Positions 23,857 through 34,482 of a stretch of DNA of 64,000 nucleotides are shown here, in pieces (positions within the stretch are counted from its first letter, which is position 1; each line of letters opens with the position of its first letter). Below the pieces are notes generated by a model. That model made no database searches. It was given only the letters and a program-made list of their open reading frames with translations, and was not told the DNA's origin. The stretch lies in the NCBI GenBank assembly GCA_037447655.1, contig JBBHKE010000339.1:248001-312000 (forward strand). The letters are read 5' to 3'. The stretch comes from Zygnema cylindricum. Lineage: Eukaryota; Streptophyta; Zygnematophyceae; Zygnematales; Zygnemataceae. A program made the position numbers and the translations under genes.

Positions 23857-24904
23857 TGTAGAAATTAATGGTACATTTTAAGTATTTTCTAGGTCTAAAT
23901 AGAAATCTAGAAAAAGCCGAGGCAGTCTACCTCTAACTTCTCTCTCAAACTTCTCAAACTTGTCGCAGTCACTCAGATATTCGAGAGGAAGCTAGAGCCA
24001 TGGCTACCTAGGCTATCCAGAGGTTTACAGGAAACATATATATTAATTTGTTTACCGTTAGAGGTTTATTTACTAAAAGGATATGTGTTGCCCCCGGGAT
24101 TTGATCTTAGTACCTGCTAGACGGTAAGCAGCCTGTAGCCGGTTGCCATATGCGTTATGTCTAGACTTAGTGTTACGTACTATTACGTTTGATATTTAGT
24201 TATACATTACCAAGAAAGATATTTCATTTTACAGAAACCATTTACGGGGTACATAGATTCAGTAATGTAAAAGTACAGATTGTGGTACGGATATAGAAAT
24301 GAATACCGCGCATTTGTTTCTTTAGCGAAACGAATACTGCGCAGGTATTTATTACAGCTAAGATTAAATGTGAATTTAATCGGGCGGCCGAAATGAATGC
24401 CGAGATCGCGGAAGAGGATTTCGGCGGTTTGTGGTCATCGCCACATGGGATAACACGTGGCGGAATAACATTAGATCGCGGCATCTCTGAGAATTAAGAG
24501 AGCAAATCCAGATATACCACGTGTCGACATTTAGGCCATGTTCTACAATGGTACGTACAAAAAGTACACCGGCAGCTGTACTTTTGGGTACAAAAGTGGA
24601 ATATGATTGGCTCCGTTATTCAATAGATAGAGTCTGTGAGAGAGATAGGACCCTCTCTCCCAGAGAGCTTCAGTACAAAAGGTCAACTTTGACCCTCCAT
24701 AACTTACTGTTCTGGGGAGCAAATTCAGAGATTCTTTTTGCTATCGACTCAGGGGGGTCTTCCCTTCACAAGGGTAAAGTTGGTTAAGATTTTTGTCTGC
24801 AACGGTGACAGTTGTTCTTGCTGAAACACAAAGGGGTCGGAGTTATCCTAGAGGCTTCTTAGAAGCTGTTCACTATGAGGACTTATAGTGGTCTCAGAGT
24901 TTTA
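23857..24904 (+). repeat. 5' LTR of C2
   Basis: 1048 bp. An antisense tRNA-like module lies at 24090-24168 and GTAC clusters at 24540-24595. The end CTCAGAGTTTTA is a CA-to-TA change. The gag ATG expected about 20 bases before the end has decayed to ATAG. Confidence 0.85.
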
Positions 24905-24922
24905 GGTTATGGGCCCACCCTC
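24905..24922 (+). promoter_or_regulatory. Primer-binding site of C2, half-tRNA-iMet type
   Basis: GGTTATGGGCCCACCCTC follows the LTR directly. Its first 15 bases are the exact complement of the anticodon stem-loop of plant initiator tRNA-Met (GGTGGGCCCATAACC, from memory). Drosophila copia uses the same internal tRNA region after cleavage of the tRNA. Confidence 0.75.
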
Positions 24923-25756
24923 TAGGGTACCAATCATTAATAGAACTAGCTTCATATACTGGGAAAGTATGATGATAGGAGCTCTATGCGAAAAAAGGTT
25001 TTGGGGGATAGTGAGTGGACGGTTGGGGCGTCTATCAAGTCTTGGAATCCCTCCAAGGTTTGGAGGAAGCAAATTCCCCAGGAAAGAGGATCCACCTTCA
25101 ACGGAGAAAACAAAAAAAAGAGAGGTGGTGGACAAAGGAAAGGAGAAGGAGACGACCACACCAATAGCAACTGGTTCGGCATTCATGTCACCTATTCCGA
25201 GGAACGAGGAGAATGATACTGAAACCTGGGACTTCAACAATATTGCGGCAAGCACTTCATCCTACGCCATCTCACTTAAGGACTTCCATGTCCTCATTTG
25301 CAGGTAGAAAGGGCATTCGATCTTTGGATGGCTCTCATAAAGATGTACCGAAGTGGTACGATTCAGCAACAACAGTTGGCTGATCAGAAAGTTAAGGAGT
25401 ATGTTTATAAAGGGGGGAAGATGTTGGATTTTTTCAATGAGCTTGCTACACTCTTCTTGGAGCTAGAGAGTGCGGGAAAAGATTTTAGTGAAAAAGTAAA
25501 GGTTGACTGTTTACTGATGAAGTTACCCGATGAGTTCGAGAACATAGTCACAGTGCGCAGGACTTGCCGGACTCAAGGTGGATATGGAACTCAGTGGTAG
25601 GGTTGATTCTCGTTTGGGAGAATACGATTTAGATCCAAAGGGGAGGAAAGAGTGGCCAAGCCTTGGCAACTGCGACCGATTGGACGAACAAGGATTCTCG
25701 GAAACCGGTTAGAAACTATGGGGGAAGGGAGCTTAAAAATCAGACCGACAAGTTCG
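24905..25756 (+). pseudogene. Copia gag of C2, first part
   Basis: It reads GPPSRVP, then FIYWESMMIGALCEKRFWGIVSG, then after a frame break FDLWMALIKMYRSGTIQQQQLADQKVKEYVYKGGKMLDFF and KLPDEFENIV, all typical of C-family UBN2 Gag. The frame shifts at about 25300 and again near 25570. It is cut at 25756 by element B; the duplicated GTTCG is at 25752-25756. Confidence 0.82.
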
Positions 25757-26599
25757 TGTTGTTTTTTGAAAGCTTTAGTCCTCTCCATGCCTCAGCTGTG
25801 AGGGAGAGAGAGCTATTCAGGACTTAAGCTATTTTTGGTTGAGTTTGGTTTAGCGGATACCAAAATTCGTGTGACAGTGAAGTTGGGAGTTCAAGGTTCA
25901 TTCACACTTGGGACACGCGTCGTCACTTGAGAGAAATGCGTGAGTATGTCCTCCGTGGACGTACGGAAATTCGGCAGGACCACGAGACTTCGTGAAGTTA
26001 GTTCTACGGTGCCAAATCCTCTAATAGGACGGCTGACAGCCGCCGCCAACAAATACTGACGGGGCGTGACTATATCACTATCATTTTAGGTTTATCTGAA
26101 CTTCGGTGTAAATATTTGGTAGAATAAAATTTTGTTTGTAGTGAATTAGTTGTTTAGTGTTGAGAATGTGGTTTATGACATACCTTCAGTACACAGGTAT
26201 ACTCATACTATTTTTTGTGTTAGAATGTTATATGTACGGCTAGAATGCCTCCGTACAGCTTAGTGTAGCTTCGGTGTATAGAAGTAGGACTTAGTGAATT
26301 TGATTCATTAGGAACAAATGATATGAAAACTGGACACTCAGTTTTATGTAATTTCATTTCTGCATATCTCAAAGATCTGTGAGCGGAATTCATTGAAATT
26401 TTTTGTGTGTGTTCCTTTGTATGTTTTTACACTGTGGAACATTTTCAGGATCATTGGATCATTTTTTTGAAAGTTATAATCTGTCAAAGTTGTTGTTCAG
26501 CCATCGGTATTTGTGGAAGCTTCCTCTTTTGATTTGTTCAACGATGACTACTGCTGCATCTTCTTCATCTTCAGTGCCAGCAGTTGTCTCAGAACTACA
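25757..26599 (+). repeat. 5' LTR of B
   Basis: TGTTGTTTTTTGAAAGC...CTCAGAACTACA. It includes the gag ATG at 26544 and 18 codons plus two bases; the intact target duplication proves this end. It is near-identical to 30691-31534. Confidence 0.92.
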
Positions 26600-27530
26600 G
26601 GTCACGGGCCCGCCTTCAAAAATTCCGGTCTTTGATGGACGCGAATATCTGTATTGGGCAGATTTGGTTAAGTCTTACTTCAAGCAAGTGAAACTTATTG
26701 ATGTGTTAAACTGATCACTGGCAAAATCTGATGCCAGCTTTGATCACAAAAATGACCAGGCTTTGCATTTAGTAAAGCTTATGATATCAAAAGAATTACA
26801 TATGACATATATTATTGTTACAAAGGCATCAGAATTGTGGGATGCATTGAAATCTTCTTATGTTAAAGCTAGTGACCAGCATGAGATTATAACTGCTGGT
26901 CAGATCTATGAGTATAAGTACACAGGTGGTAGCATGGTGGAATACACTAATCGGTTTCGAATGTTACTGTCAGAAAATACATGTTCTTGGGGGGACTTTC
27001 TCCCCTTATCATCAGGCCATGATTCTCCTAAAGGGGCTTCTTAATGAATATAAAGGAGTCTCAGATGAAATGAAAAATTTGTCTAAACCTCTTTGGAATT
27101 TGCAAACAGCTATAGAGTTTATCTTGGCATAAGAGGCTACTCAAACAGTTTTAGGATTTGGAAAACCAGCTGTAGCATTTACGGCTCAGTTTCAGAAGGA
27201 AAGTAGATATCAAGGGAATCAGTTTAATCCTTAGTTTGAGAAATGTGTTTATTGCTATACTGATGGTCACTCCTTCAGAGCTTGTCCTTTGTATATAAAA
27301 GCTCTAAAAACAGGTACCTTTGGAAAAGGATGGAGACACAGCGGACCTCCCATTTCCCAAAAACGTCCAAATAAAACTGTTGCATTTTCAGCGGAGGATA
27401 CGGAATTGAAGAAGAAAACGACCGAGGAAACGACACCTGATGTGATCAGTTTTCCAAAAACTGATGACAAAGAGTTCTTTGCTCTTGCCAAACTCGCCAT
27501 GATGGAAGGAGAAAAGGACCTCGGTTGGAT
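26544..27530 (+). pseudogene. Copia gag of B
   Basis: The ATG is inside the LTR, followed by a Ser-rich N-terminus and then LQVTGPPSKIPVFDGREYLYWADLV. A stop at 26712 and a one-base frameshift at about 26995 (in a G6 run) interrupt the Gag core, and a further stop lies at 27130. The zinc knuckle CVYCYTDGHSFRAC is at about 27247-27290. The end overlaps the long ORF that continues into protease and integrase. Confidence 0.85.
26600..26617 (+). promoter_or_regulatory. Primer-binding site of B inside gag
   Basis: GGTCACGGGCCCGCCTTC directly follows the LTR. It is related to the iMet anticodon-arm complement, with three differences in the first 15 bases, and encodes V-T-G-P-P-S. Confidence 0.6.
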
Positions 27531-28623
27531 AATGGATTCCGGCAGCTCTTCACACATGTGCTGGAACAAGTCGTGGTTTAAGGAGATGTCTTCTATTCCT
27601 TTACGTTTATTCTTTTATGCTTCTGGCTATGCCGTTGAATTAAATGCCAAAGGAAACATAGATCTGGATTGTGTGATAGATGGAAAGGTTGTTAAGAGAA
27701 CTTTGTATGATGTCTTGTATGTTCCAAAGTTCAAGAAAAATCTGTTTTCTACATCGGTAGTTGAAAGCAAAGGCTCTGAGGTTCTCCATAAAAATGGCAA
27801 GAAAATAGTGAGCAATAATGGAAGAGTAGCTATAGTAGGAACTAGAGGCCCAAACTTTTTGTACCGCATGGACCTGGCTAATAAAATTGATTTTGCGTAC
27901 TCCAGTGTCCTATGTGATAATGTTTTGTGGCATAAAAGACTTGGTCATGTGCATCATGAGAGACTTACTAAGATAATAAAGCATGACATGATAGAGGGAG
28001 TCAAGCTTGGTCAACAAGAGTCTCATGTTTGTGATGGTTGTGCTCTCGGAAAGCTTCACAAGCTTCCCATATCACAAGTTTCTGATCACCGAGCCATAGA
28101 TGTTCTTGGTATTATTCACTCTGATGTTTTCGGCCCTTCTAAAGTTCCCTCTCTGGGTGGCAACCGCTTCTTTGTCACCTTTACAGACGATTACTCCCGG
28201 TATAGTCGCATATACTTTATGAAGGAGAAGAGAGAAGTCTTCACTCACTTTAAGCACTACAAAATCTGGGCGGAGAAACTTCACGGCAAATCTATTCTTG
28301 CTTTGCGGACGGATAATGGTGGAGAGTATGTATCTCATGCCTTTGCTGATTTTTTGAAAGAAAATAGCATCTCTTGTGAATTTACTGCTCTGTACACACC
28401 GGAACAAAATGGTGTTGCCGAGAGACTTAATCGGACTTTCACTGAATGTGCTCGATCCATGATGGCCGATAAAGGTGTGGATCCAAAGTTTTGGGGGGAA
28501 GCTTTTCATTGTGCTTCCTACATCAGAAATAAAGTGGAAACTCGAGCTGTTAGGGGTAAGACACCTTATGAAGTTTGGACAGGCAGAAAGCCAAATGTCA
28601 GTCATTTTAGAGTTTTTTGGTAG
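27289..28623 (+). CDS. Copia protease-integrase ORF of B (444 codons)
   Basis: A single uninterrupted frame. The Gag tail (residues 1-80) is followed by the protease motif WIMDSGSSSHMC (about 80-91), the GAG-pre-integrase HHCC zinc region WHKRLGH...CDGCALGK (about 205-255), and an integrase core with HSDVFGPS, RTDNGGEY and EQNGVAERLNR (the D,D,E triad; about 270-390). The end is KTPYEVWTGRKPNVSHFRVF, where a stop TAG at 28621 appears at a G run (a one-base shift; the frame resumes as FGSKCFILDNLP at 28624). The first Met is internal to the original polyprotein. Function by family: polyprotein processing and cDNA integration. Confidence 0.88.
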   Translation: MYIKALKTGTFGKGWRHSGPPISQKRPNKTVAFSAEDTELKKKTTEETTPDVISFPKTDDKEFFALAKLAMMEGEKDLGWIMDSGSSSHMCWNKSWFKEMSSIPLRLFFYASGYAVELNAKGNIDLDCVIDGKVVKRTLYDVLYVPKFKKNLFSTSVVESKGSEVLHKNGKKIVSNNGRVAIVGTRGPNFLYRMDLANKIDFAYSSVLCDNVLWHKRLGHVHHERLTKIIKHDMIEGVKLGQQESHVCDGCALGKLHKLPISQVSDHRAIDVLGIIHSDVFGPSKVPSLGGNRFFVTFTDDYSRYSRIYFMKEKREVFTHFKHYKIWAEKLHGKSILALRTDNGGEYVSHAFADFLKENSISCEFTALYTPEQNGVAERLNRTFTECARSMMADKGVDPKFWGEAFHCASYIRNKVETRAVRGKTPYEVWTGRKPNVSHFRVFW

Positions 28624-30668
28624 CAAATGTTTTATCTTAGATAATCTTCCTAATTGGAAGCTTAGTCCAAAATTTGTACCTGGTGTCTTTTTAGGCTATG
28701 ATGATGAATCTGCAGGTTATAGAGTGTATAATCCTGAGAGAGGATGCCTTCCAACAGCCAGGAATATTCAGATTAAAGAAGAAATTCAATCTGTTGACGT
28801 TTTTAGCATGGATGCAGCTGAAAGGAATGAGAAAATATAAGAGTATATTATTATTGAGCAGGTACCTTTTACTCCATCCTCTTCTACTTCTTCTACCTCT
28901 CTCCCAAATGCCTCTGGGCCGTCTAATACTCCTTCTGGAGCTGCTCCTTATGTCGATGCTCCTCCCAATTTACGCCTTATGCAGCAAGGTAGGGAACCAA
29001 CAGTTCCCGCGTCACATTTTCCGGGGGGAAGAAGGCAAAGCAGCCGTTTGAGGCGACCGAGTTTAGAGTGCTTTTTCTGCAAGCACAAGGGAGCCGCTAA
29101 CTATTCATGAAGCTTTTTCCGTTCCTGAAAAGGATCATTCGATCTCGGGTGCAAATGAAGAGATAAAGTCAATTATGGAAGCCCAAACTTGGGAAATTGT
29201 GGAGCTCCCACCAAACCGGAAAGCTATCGGTTGTAAGTGGGTCTTCAAATTAAAATTGAATCCTGATAATACAATTAAGAGATATAAAGCTAAAATGGTT
29301 GTTAAGGGATATAGCAAAAAGGAGGGAATTGAGTATGAAGAGACCTTCTCTCTTGTGGTTCGCTTTCCTATTGTTAGAGTTTTGCTATCTCTAGCTGCAA
29401 TAGAGGATATGGAATTGCATCAGATGGATGTTAAGACGACTTTCTTGCATGGTGATTTGGAGGAAGTAATTTATATAAATCAGCCAGAGATGTATGGAGA
29501 AAAAAGGAAAGAAAATCTGGTCTGTAAACTGTTGAAGTCCCTGTATGGTCTAAAATAGGCTCCGAGACAATGGAACCTGAAATTAGATGAGTTTTTAACC
29601 AATCTTGGCTTTACCAAGATCAGTTCAGATCACTCAGTCTATGTAATGCAAGGTGATGATGGAATGATTTATATGGCATTTTATGTAGATGATTTGCTAC
29701 TGATTAGCAAATCCATCAACGAGATTAATAAAATAGAATCAGCTCTGAATTCCCGATTTGAAATGAAAGACTTGGGTGAGGCTAAGTATATTCTAGGAAT
29801 TTAAGTAGAAAGAGACAAGAAACAAAAAATTATTTATTTAACTCAAAGGGAAGCAATCAAGAACATGTTAGAAAAGTTTGGCATGTCAAAAGCAAAGGGG
29901 AGTGCCACTCCTATGGAATTCAGGCAGGAATTAGAGGGCACGGAAACGGATGGTGGTGTTTTGGTTGATGATTTCTCAGATTCAGGGGAGGCAGATTCTA
30001 TGTCCTCCATTCCTTACAGGCAGATTGTCGGAAGCCTCATTTATTTCATGAATTGTACTCGTCCCGACATTGCTGCAGCGGTTGGAGCCTTGAGCCGAAG
30101 CCTGCAAAATCCAAGGAAGTTGGACTATGACGCAGCAAAGAGAGTTCTTCGTTATCTTGCAGGAACTCGAAATCTTAGACTCTTTCTCGTTGGAGGGGAA
30201 GTTAAAATTCATACATGGAGCGATGCGAGCTATGGAGATATGCCCAGACCACGCTCCACCACCGGATACATTTTGAAGATCGGAAGTGGAACTTGCTGCA
30301 GGAGCAGCAAACTTCAGAAGGTAACAGCTCAGTCTACCATGGAGGCTGAGTACATGGCTGCCTGCTCGGCAGTTAAGGAGTTAATTTGGGTAAAGTCTCT
30401 TCTCCTAGAGCTTCTCTTTATGCAATCTGGACCACAGATAGTGTGGTGTGACAATAAAGCAGCAATTGCTATTGCATCTAATCCCAGTCATCACTTTAAG
30501 AGTAAGCACATGATATCAAGCTACATTTTGTAAGAGAAAAGGTGATGGGAAAAGTCCTTAAGTTGAGTTATTTACCGGATGAGCAAATGGTGGCTTATAT
30601 GATGACAAAACCCTTACCTGCTCCCAAATTGAAGTTCTGTAGAGAGGCATGTGGACTGAGTGACTAAC
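28624..30668 (+). pseudogene. Copia integrase tail, RT and RNase H of B
   Basis: The hinge is at 28624-29130. RT is at 29175-29558 (QTWEIVELPPNRKAIGCKWVFK ... [16 protein letters not shown]), with a stop TAG at 29556 in place of the Gln of LKQAPRQW. The YVDDLLL catalytic motif is at about 29680-29700. A stop at 29803 follows KYILGI. RNase H is at 29865-30533 (WSDASYGDMP, QSTMEAEYMAACSAVKELIW, WCDNKAAIAIASNPSHHFKSKH), with a one-base shift near 30510 and a terminal MMTKPLPAPKLKFCREACGLSD. Confidence 0.86.
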
Positions 30669-30674
30669 AGAGTC

Positions 30675-30690
30675 TAAAGCTTTAGGGGAG
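30675..30690 (+). promoter_or_regulatory. Polypurine tract of B
   Basis: AAAGCTTTAGGGGAG lies directly before the TGTTG start of the 3' LTR. Confidence 0.75.
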
Positions 30691-31534
30691 TGTTGTTTTT
30701 AGAAAGCTTTAGTCCTCTCTATGCCTAAGCTGTGAGGGAGAGAGAGCTATTCAGGACTTAAGCTATTTTTGGTTGAGTTTGGTTCAGCGAATACCAAAAT
30801 TCGTGTGACAGTGAAGTTGGGAGTTCACGGTTCATTCACACTTGGGACACGCGTCGTCACTTGAGAGAAATGCGTGAGTATGTCCTTCGTGGACGTACCG
30901 AAATCCGGCAAGACCACGGGACTTCGTTAATTCAGTTCTACGGTGCCAAATCCTCTAACCGGACGACTGACAGCCGCCGCCAACAAATACTAACGAACGT
31001 GACTAGATCACTATCACTTTAGGTTTATCTGAACTTCGGTGTAAATATTTGGTAGAATAGAATTTTGTCTGTAGTGAATTTAGTTGTTTAGTGTTGAGAA
31101 TGTGGTTTATGACATACCTTCAGTACACACGTATACTCATACTATTTTTTGTGTTAGAATGTTATATGTACGGCTGGAATGCCTCCGTACAGCTTAGTGT
31201 AGTTTCGGTGTATAGAAGTAGGACTTAGTGAATTTGATTCATTAGGAACAACTGATATGACAACTGGACCACTCAGTTTTATGTAATTTCATTTCTGCAT
31301 ATCTCACAGATCTGTGAGCGGAATTCATTGAAATTTTGTGTGTGTGTTCCTTTGTATGTTTTCTACACTGAGAACATTTTCAGGATCATTGGATCATTTT
31401 TCTGAAAGTTATAATCTGTCAAAGTTGCTGTTCAGCCATCGGTATTTGTAGAAGCTTCCTCTTTTGATTTGTTCTACGATGACTACTGCTGCATCTTCTT
31501 CATCTTCAGTGCCAGTAGTTTTCTCAGAACGACA
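30691..31534 (+). repeat. 3' LTR of B
   Basis: 844 bp, ending TCAGAACGACA and followed by the target duplication GTTCG. It carries its own gag ATG and 18 codons at 31478-31534. Confidence 0.92.
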
Positions 31535-31589
31535 GTTCGGACCAGGGGCTCCCAAAGGTTTATGATATTTTTGTAAGAAACCGAGGCAC

Positions 31590-32933
31590 TGTTGATATTT
31601 GAGAATTTTCTAGGTCTGTATTAGGATAGAAAAAGAGCTCAGGCGGTCTGCCTCTAACTCCCCTCACCAAGCCCCCACATTTGTTGTAGTCACTGAAGGC
31701 TGGAAAGGGAGCTATAGCCATGGCTACCTAAACTCTCTAGAGAAGACAGGGGTGGATTAGGTTGATTTACCAAAACGTACTTGACGGACCCAGGATTTGA
31801 TCCTGGTACCTGCCGTCCGTCAAGTCAAAGTAGCCATTAGCTTTAACCGTTAAGTCCAGAACTAGTGTTGAATATATAGAGTTCAATAAATATATAAATA
31901 GTTACACGTAGATTAATGCGTTTAACGGGAAATAGATACTTAGTACATAGATACACTTTAATTTAGTACAGAGTACGGTACGGGGACGGAGCGGATACCG
32001 CGCATTTGTTTTGCTATCGAAACAAATACCGCGCACCAATTTTCGACAGCTAAAATTGAATGTCGGTTTAAATCGGACGGCCGCGATAAATGCCGAGATC
32101 GCGGAACAGGTTTTTTGGCGTTTGCGGACGTCACCACTCTGAATGACACGTAGCGACATTGTACAGGTTGTGGAATCTCTGGAAAGGAACATAACAAATC
32201 CGGATGTGACAAATGTCACATTATAACATCATCGTACAATGTCCGTACAGCAAGTACTCCAGCACCTGTACTTTCTGTACGGTACCGTTTTTCTAACGTG
32301 GCATGGCCTGGCGCCACGTGGAGGGATAAGATTTGGAAGCTGGAAATCTGGGGATTATAAGAGCGAATCCGGATAGGACATGTGTTAAGTTTTTAGCCAT
32401 GTGGTACGATGGCCGTACAAAAGGAACACTGGCACCTGTACCTTTATGTACTATACAGTAATTTGATTGGTCCGTACCTCAGAACTAGAGGGTTTAGAGA
32501 GGGGTTTAAGACTTAGAATATTTCTGGGAGGTAGCTGCCTCTCCCAGAGAGCACCTTCTATAAATGGCAAACTTTGGCCAAACATAACTATCAATTCAAT
32601 TTACCATTTTCAGTGATTCTTTTTGCTGCAGACTCAGGGGAGTCTAGGCTACACAGGGGTGTAGTCGGTAAAAGTGTTTGCCTGCCTGGGTGGCTGCATT
32701 TCTAAGGGAAAGTAAAAGTGGGTGAATGTGTCCAAATCTTATATTCTAACTTTGCATTCTATGGTGGAACTGAGCACACAAAAAGTCTAATTTCACAGGG
32801 GTGAACCTGTAGTGGGGTTTTTATTGTCAAGGGGTCAATCATTTGGGTTTATATCAAGTTGGAGTCAGCACTATCTAGATTAGCTTCTTTTGATCTGCGA
32901 ATTCTATGTGGCAATGGAGCCCATAGAATTTCA
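31590..32933 (+). repeat. Solo C-type LTR in C2 gag (GGCAC duplication)
   Basis: It is flanked by GGCAC at 31585-31589 and 32934-32938 and interrupts the zinc knuckle of C2 (CKKPRH). It starts TGTTGATATTTG and ends ATAGAATTTCA; the gag ATG at 32914 opens ATG GAG CCC ATA GAA TTT CA. A tRNA-like module lies at 31782-31861. It is 1344 bp, about 300 bp longer than the other C LTRs, because the GTAC-rich promoter block is present twice (about 32200-32285 and 32385-32465). Confidence 0.9.
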
Positions 32934-33540
32934 GGCACTATATGGCAGAGTGCACTAAGCTAACCGATTTTTGGTTAAAGGTGGGGCAGACCGGTGGTAC
33001 CCCGAGAGGAAAGAAAAGGCCCTTGTGACACAAGTACATGAGGCGGAATCCAAGGATGAGGACGATGAACTCCTTTAGGATGGGGAGTTGGAGGCGAAAA
33101 AGAGGTCGAAATTCCACGAATGCAGAAATGTGGTTACGGTGGATTGAAAGGTGAAGCAGGCTGGATTATAGATTCAGGTGCCTCCATGCACATGTGTAAT
33201 GATAGGCACCTGTTCACTAAGATAAGAAAGATTCCCACCGTAGAGATAGAGTACGGGGATGGGAGGATAGTCACCACTAGTCTTGTAGGATCATTAGATT
33301 TGAAAGTGTTAGTAGAAGGAAAGACATCCATAGTAACATTCTCCGATGTATTGTTTATTCCGGAGCTGAAACAAAAACCTCATCTCTACATCTGTATTAG
33401 ATGATAAGGGTTTTTTTACTAGCACTAGGGAAGGAGTCTTTACTGCTAGTTTTGAGGAGGATGTCTATTTCATTGCTGAGAAAGGTAGCCATGGGATGTT
33501 TAGGCTGATTTTAAGTAATGAAACGAAGAAACTTTATTAA
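32934..33540 (+). pseudogene. C2 gag tail and protease
   Basis: After the solo LTR the Gag frame resumes with HYMAECTKLTDF, the second half of the zinc knuckle, then an acidic stretch. The protease block AGWIIDSGASMHMCNDRHLFTKIRKIP is at 33160-33235, followed by VTFSDVLFIPELK. Stops lie at 33077 and 33537. A frame break is near 33372. Confidence 0.8.
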
Positions 33541-33558
33541 GCTGGTGTTCATGATATT

Positions 33559-34482
33559 ATGATGTGGCATAAGAGGCTTGGGCATGTGAATCTAGATAAG
33601 TTAAGAGAGATGAAAATGATGGGAAAGGTGGAAAGGATTCAGTTCATTGAGAGTGATAATATAAGTGATTGTAGTGGAGGTGCTCAAGGTAATGCACACA
33701 GATTACCCTTTCATAAAACATCCACCTATAAGGGAGAAAAATTTCTAGATCTAGTACACACAGATATTTGGGGACCGGCTAAAGTGCCCTCACCGAGAGG
33801 GAAGAGAATTATAATGACTATCACGGATGATTGGTCTCGGTATTCCCGGGTGTATTTTTTGAAAAACGAGTCCAAAGCTCAGGATTGTTTTAGACAATAT
33901 AAAGCATGGAGCGAAAAACTCCATGAAACTCCAATCAAGAGAGTAAGGAGTGACAATGGTGGAGAGTATACTTCTAACCAGTTTGAGGATTTTCTGAGGG
34001 AAGATGGGGTCCAACACCAAAAGACAGTTCCAGAAAACCCGGAACAGAAAGGGGTAGCTGAAAGGTTAAATAGAACACTAAGTGATAGTGCTAGAAGTAT
34101 GTTGTCAGATAAAAAGATAGGAAAAAGGTTTTGGGCAGAAGCAATGAACTGTGCTAATTACCTCAAAAATAGAGTTCTTACTTCAGCTATAAAAGATCAA
34201 ACACCTTATGAGAGATGGACAGGCCGAAAACCAGACATATCCCACTTAAAGGTTTTCGGCAGTCAAGTATTCAGTCTAGATACAGATCGGTCTAATTGGA
34301 AGCTAGATCCTAAAGGAAAATCGGGATACTTATTAGGATATGATGAGAATATTAAAGGATATAAATTTTATGATCGAAAAAAGGAAGATATAATCTTAGT
34401 AAGGCATCTAGTAGTTATGGATGAAGGAAAGTCTGTGGATCTCTTCAAATATACAAAGTCAGTAAAATCAGATTTCAGTTAG
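33559..34482 (+). CDS. C2 integrase ORF (307 codons)
   Basis: An open frame. MMWHKRLGHVNLDKL...CSGGAQGNAHRLP is the HHCC region, with CSGC changed to CSGG. It continues VHTDIWGPAKVPS, VRSDNGGEYTSNQF and EQKGVAERLNRTLSDSARSM (the D,D,E triad kept, QNG changed to QKG), then QTPYERWTGRKPDISHLKVFGSQVF and the C-terminal GKSGYLLGYDE region. A relic of the C2 polyprotein. Confidence 0.82.
   Translation: MMWHKRLGHVNLDKLREMKMMGKVERIQFIESDNISDCSGGAQGNAHRLPFHKTSTYKGEKFLDLVHTDIWGPAKVPSPRGKRIIMTITDDWSRYSRVYFLKNESKAQDCFRQYKAWSEKLHETPIKRVRSDNGGEYTSNQFEDFLREDGVQHQKTVPENPEQKGVAERLNRTLSDSARSMLSDKKIGKRFWAEAMNCANYLKNRVLTSAIKDQTPYERWTGRKPDISHLKVFGSQVFSLDTDRSNWKLDPKGKSGYLLGYDENIKGYKFYDRKKEDIILVRHLVVMDEGKSVDLFKYTKSVKSDFS

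Larger units (their letters stand above)
25757..31534 (+). mobile_element. Copia element B, complete with target duplication
   Basis: 5778 bp between GTTCG duplications (25752-25756 and 31535-31539), inserted in the gag of C2. LTRs are 843 and 844 bp. Gag, protease, integrase, RT and RNase H are all present, with few lesions compared with its neighbours. It is the best preserved copia of the D/E type here. Confidence 0.92.

Noticed and set aside
31478-31534. A second gag start downstream of B read as the beginning of another element
   Set aside because: It lies inside the 3' LTR and is followed at once by the GTTCG duplication and C2 sequence.
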